Positions 18,757-20,373 of a DNA stretch of 20,373 nucleotides are shown here, one piece after another; position 1 is the first letter of the stretch; every line of letters starts with the position of its first letter. Under the pieces are notes generated by a model that ran no database searches, was not told the origin of the DNA, and saw nothing but the letters and a program-made list of their open reading frames with translations. The stretch is from CAZCEC01 sp964497615. GTDB lineage: Bacteria > Chloroflexota > Anaerolineae > Anaerolineales > UBA6663. The stretch is from NCBI GenBank assembly GCA_964497615.1, contig CAZCEC010000098.1:1-20373 (forward strand), written 5' to 3'. The translations under genes were made by a program, and so were the position numbers.

Positions 18757-20373
18757 TTATCGCCAGTCCACCCGATACAGCGGCACCGTCATATTCGTCG
18801 AACCCCCGCCCACCGCGAACACCGGCACGTCCACCTCGGCCACTTGCTCCGCGCCAAACCGCGCCGCCACCGCCCGCAGCGGCGCCTCCATCTCCGGGCT
18901 GTCCATCAGCACGTATAGGGGCCGGCCCTCGGCCCGCAGCGCCTCCACGAACCGCAGCCACTCCGCCTCGGTCCAGGCGGCCCCCGGCTGCAAGTCGCGC
19001 CCCGGCCGCACCGCCAGCCGCCCCCCGTAAAGCTCCACCGCGCCGCTGTTCAGCGAGCACGCGATCACCGCGTCCGGCTCCGTGATCTCGCGCAGCCCTT
19101 CCAGGTCCGCGCGCTGGTGCGGCAGCAGATACCCAAACGTGAACACCAGCGGCCCATGCGCTAGCAGCGGTCCCACCCGCGCCGCCCCCGCCGCCAGCAC
19201 CACTCCCACCACCACCGCCCGTGCCGGCTGTTGCCACCCGCCACGGCGGCGTCTCCCCTCTCCCGGCGGGAGTGGGGCCGGGGGTGAGGGCGAGTCTCCC
19301 GTCACCCGCCACGCCCACTGCACCACCGCCACCCCACCCACCGCCGTGAGCGCCGCCGCCAGCGGATACAGCGCAAACACGTCGCGCAGCCGCAGGAACG
19401 GATACCACAGGTGGAACAACAGCACCGGCCCATAGGCGGCCAGCACCACCACCAGCGGCCCGCGCGCCCGCCGCCACGCCGCCACCCCGCCCAACAGCGT
19501 CAGCGGCCACAGCCAGCCAAACTCGCCCCACGCCAGCGCCTCCGCCCCCAGCCGCCCCAGCGCCTCCGGCAGCGCCCCCAGCGAGAACAGGTCCAGCTCC
19601 CCCGTGCCAAACCGCCACGGCGTGCCATACAGGTTCACGCGATAGATCACATCCGGCAGCGCCCCCGCCAACGCCGCCAACGCCGCCGCCCCCACGCACA
19701 ACAGCCGCGCCCGCCGCCCCTTCAGCCCCAGCCACGCCCCCGCTACGATCCCCCCCGCCGCCAGCACCTGCGTATACCGCACGCTATACGCCGCCGCCAG
19801 CGCCAGCCCCGCCCCGCCGGCCACGGCGGCAAGTCTCCAACTCAGACTGGTTTCACCCCACGTATCCGTCATGGCGGAGCCCGCAGAGGCGGGCTTTGTG
19901 ATTTGTTGCCGCGGTTTCAACCGCCGGGCAACCCACACGCCAGCCAGCACCGCCAACCCCGTCAGCACCAGCGCCGCCCCATCGGCCAGCGGCACCACCT
20001 GCCGCGTGAACTGCTCCGGCGCCGTCGCCAGTACGAACGCCGCCGCGCCGCCCGCTGCGACTGCCCAGACCCGCTCTCTCCATCTATGCGCCAGCCCATC
20101 CGGCGCCTCCATCGCGGCGGACCCGTTCGCAGCCGGCGTAGGCCGGCTTTGTGCCTCCCGTTGGCGCGGCTTATAGCCGCCCGCCCACGGGCTCAGCCAC
20201 GCGCCCAGCACCGCCGCCACAGCCCCCCCCGCCACCGCCAGCCACGCGTTGAAGCTCAACATGGCCCGGTCGCCGCCCAGCCGGTACGCCGCCGCCAGCA
20301 GCGCCGAATAGCCCGGCGGCCACACCGTCGGCGCCAGCCCCTCGGCGTTCGGCAGCACGTAGCCCACGTGCGT
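18757..20373 (-). CDS. Multi-pass membrane glycosyltransferase-like protein, 5'-truncated by window edge
   Basis: More than 536 residues are visible and the frame stays open at the right edge, so the N-terminus is missing. The visible start, VGYVLPNAEGLAPTVWPPGYSALLAAAYRLGG, resembles the first external loop of ArnT/PMT-type (GT-C) membrane glycosyltransferases. At least eight hydrophobic helices follow, then a soluble C-terminal domain of about 130 residues (DAVIACSLNSGAVELYGGR, EAEWLRFVEALRAEGRPLYVLMD, FGAEQVAEVDVPVFA). The catalytic acidic pair of GT-C enzymes would lie upstream of the window, so activity cannot be judged. Three hydrophilic loops are made of dispersed repeat DNA read in frame: 20131-20180, 19878-19927 and 19252-19300. 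The gene may be the first of a small operon with the downstream membrane protein. Confidence 0.75.
   Translation of the reverse strand, partial: THVGYVLPNAEGLAPTVWPPGYSALLAAAYRLGGDRAMLSFNAWLAVAGGAVAAVLGAWLSPWAGGYKPRQREAQSRPTPAANGSAAMEAPDGLAHRWRERVWAVAAGGAAAFVLATAPEQFTRQVVPLADGAALVLTGLAVLAGVWVARRLKPRQQITKPASAGSAMTDTWGETSLSWRLAAVAGGAGLALAAAYSVRYTQVLAAGGIVAGAWLGLKGRRARLLCVGAAALAALAGALPDVIYRVNLYGTPWRFGTGELDLFSLGALPEALGRLGAEALAWGEFGWLWPLTLLGGVAAWRRARGPLVVVLAAYGPVLLFHLWYPFLRLRDVFALYPLAAALTAVGGVAVVQWAWRVTGDSPSPPAPLPPGEGRRRRGGWQQPARAVVVGVVLAAGAARVGPLLAHGPLVFTFGYLLPHQRADLEGLREITEPDAVIACSLNSGAVELYGGRLAVRPGRDLQPGAAWTEAEWLRFVEALRAEGRPLYVLMDSPEMEAPLRAVAARFGAEQVAEVDVPVFAVGGGSTNMTVPLYRVDWR
19252..19300. repeat. 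Dispersed repeat inside CDS (ctcccgg-cgggag type)
   Basis: The sequence tctcccctctcccggcggga, then gtggggccgggggtgagggc is of the widely seen type 'cctcacccccggcccctctcc'. Here it is translated as PSPPAPLPPGEGRRRR within a loop of the membrane glycosyltransferase-like gene. A short stem CTCCC/GGGAG (19260-19272) is at its centre. Confidence 0.7.
19878..19927. repeat. Two-hairpin REP-like element inside CDS, copy b
   Basis: AGCCCGC/GCGGGCT (19878-19895) and GCGGTT/AACCGC (19911-19924) form the same two hairpins as copy a at 13591. The host gene reads it on the minus strand as RRLKPRQQITKPASAGSAM, keeping the frame. Confidence 0.85.
20131..20180. repeat. Two-hairpin REP-like element inside CDS, copy c
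   Basis: AGCCGGC/GCCGGCT (20131-20148) and GCGGCT/AGCCGC (20166-20180) repeat the two-hairpin layout in diverged sequence. The host gene reads it as GGYKPRQREAQSRPTPAANG, in the same frame relative to the element as copy b (shared KPRQ). Confidence 0.75.

Noticed and set aside
18734..19735. N-terminal extension of the small membrane protein (477 residues in total)
   Set aside because: The upstream part is Gly/Ala/Val low-complexity and lies on top of the glycosyltransferase-like gene in another frame. The ATG at 18733 has a good ribosome-binding site.

Overview
The window is GC-rich, strongly GC3-biased bacterial DNA that looks like Chloroflexota (Anaerolineae/Caldilineae-type). The taxon is an inference. 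It rests on a HerA/NurA/Mre11-type repair set in a bacterium, Ala/Thr/Pro-rich TolB-like lipoproteins, a LysM-YkuD transpeptidase, VapBC-type modules, and many short palindromic intergenic repeats. No rRNA, tRNA, CRISPR array or complete insertion sequence was seen. No gene-free stretch is longer than about 300 bases.

Layout. Positions 1-6257, minus strand, hold a DNA-end-processing region. In transcription order it reads nurA, a HAS-barrel-like protein, a GxxExxY (PDDEXK_3) protein, herA, a solitary antitoxin-like gene, an orphan MalG-type ABC permease, and sbcD (Mre11-type nuclease) running off the left edge. Copies of a 'cacgaat' repeat sit in several of the gaps. Positions 6330-8033, plus strand, hold an OmpR-type response regulator without a kinase and an FGE/SUMF1-fold protein. 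Positions 8022-11882, minus strand, hold a TolB-like lipoprotein, an isoprenylcysteine-methyltransferase-type membrane protein and a thiolase. Positions 11947-14628 hold an Rhs core remnant, a vapBC pair with an AT-rich palindromic operator, a DoxX-like membrane protein and a LysM-LysM-L,D-transpeptidase. Positions 14783-16629, minus strand, are a three-gene operon: a DsbA/FrnE-like thiol oxidoreductase, a degenerate 3-hydroxyacyl-CoA-dehydrogenase-like protein and a flavin reductase. Positions 16812-20373, minus strand, hold a second TolB-like lipoprotein, a small membrane protein and a large multi-pass membrane protein of glycosyltransferase type that runs off the right edge.

Main discovery candidate. 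The DsbA-like gene begins at 16629, upstream of the first uninterrupted start, and has an in-frame UGA at 16593-16591 exactly where the first Cys of the CPWC active site belongs (SDYV-UGA-PWC). A 7-bp hairpin with a 5-nt loop whose second base is G follows, with 24 nt between UGA and loop. This fits the known bacterial SECIS geometry, so the gene is probably a selenoprotein with a U-P-W-C redox motif. Ordinary gene calling would start it at 16578 and lose the active site.

Other notable points. Three dispersed repeats lie in frame inside one membrane-protein gene, two of them from the same family and read in the same frame. Three minus-strand promoters sit 6-9 nt from a start codon, suggesting leaderless mRNAs. 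Several single genes have lost their usual partners: antitoxin without toxin, MalG without MalF or binding protein, response regulator without kinase.
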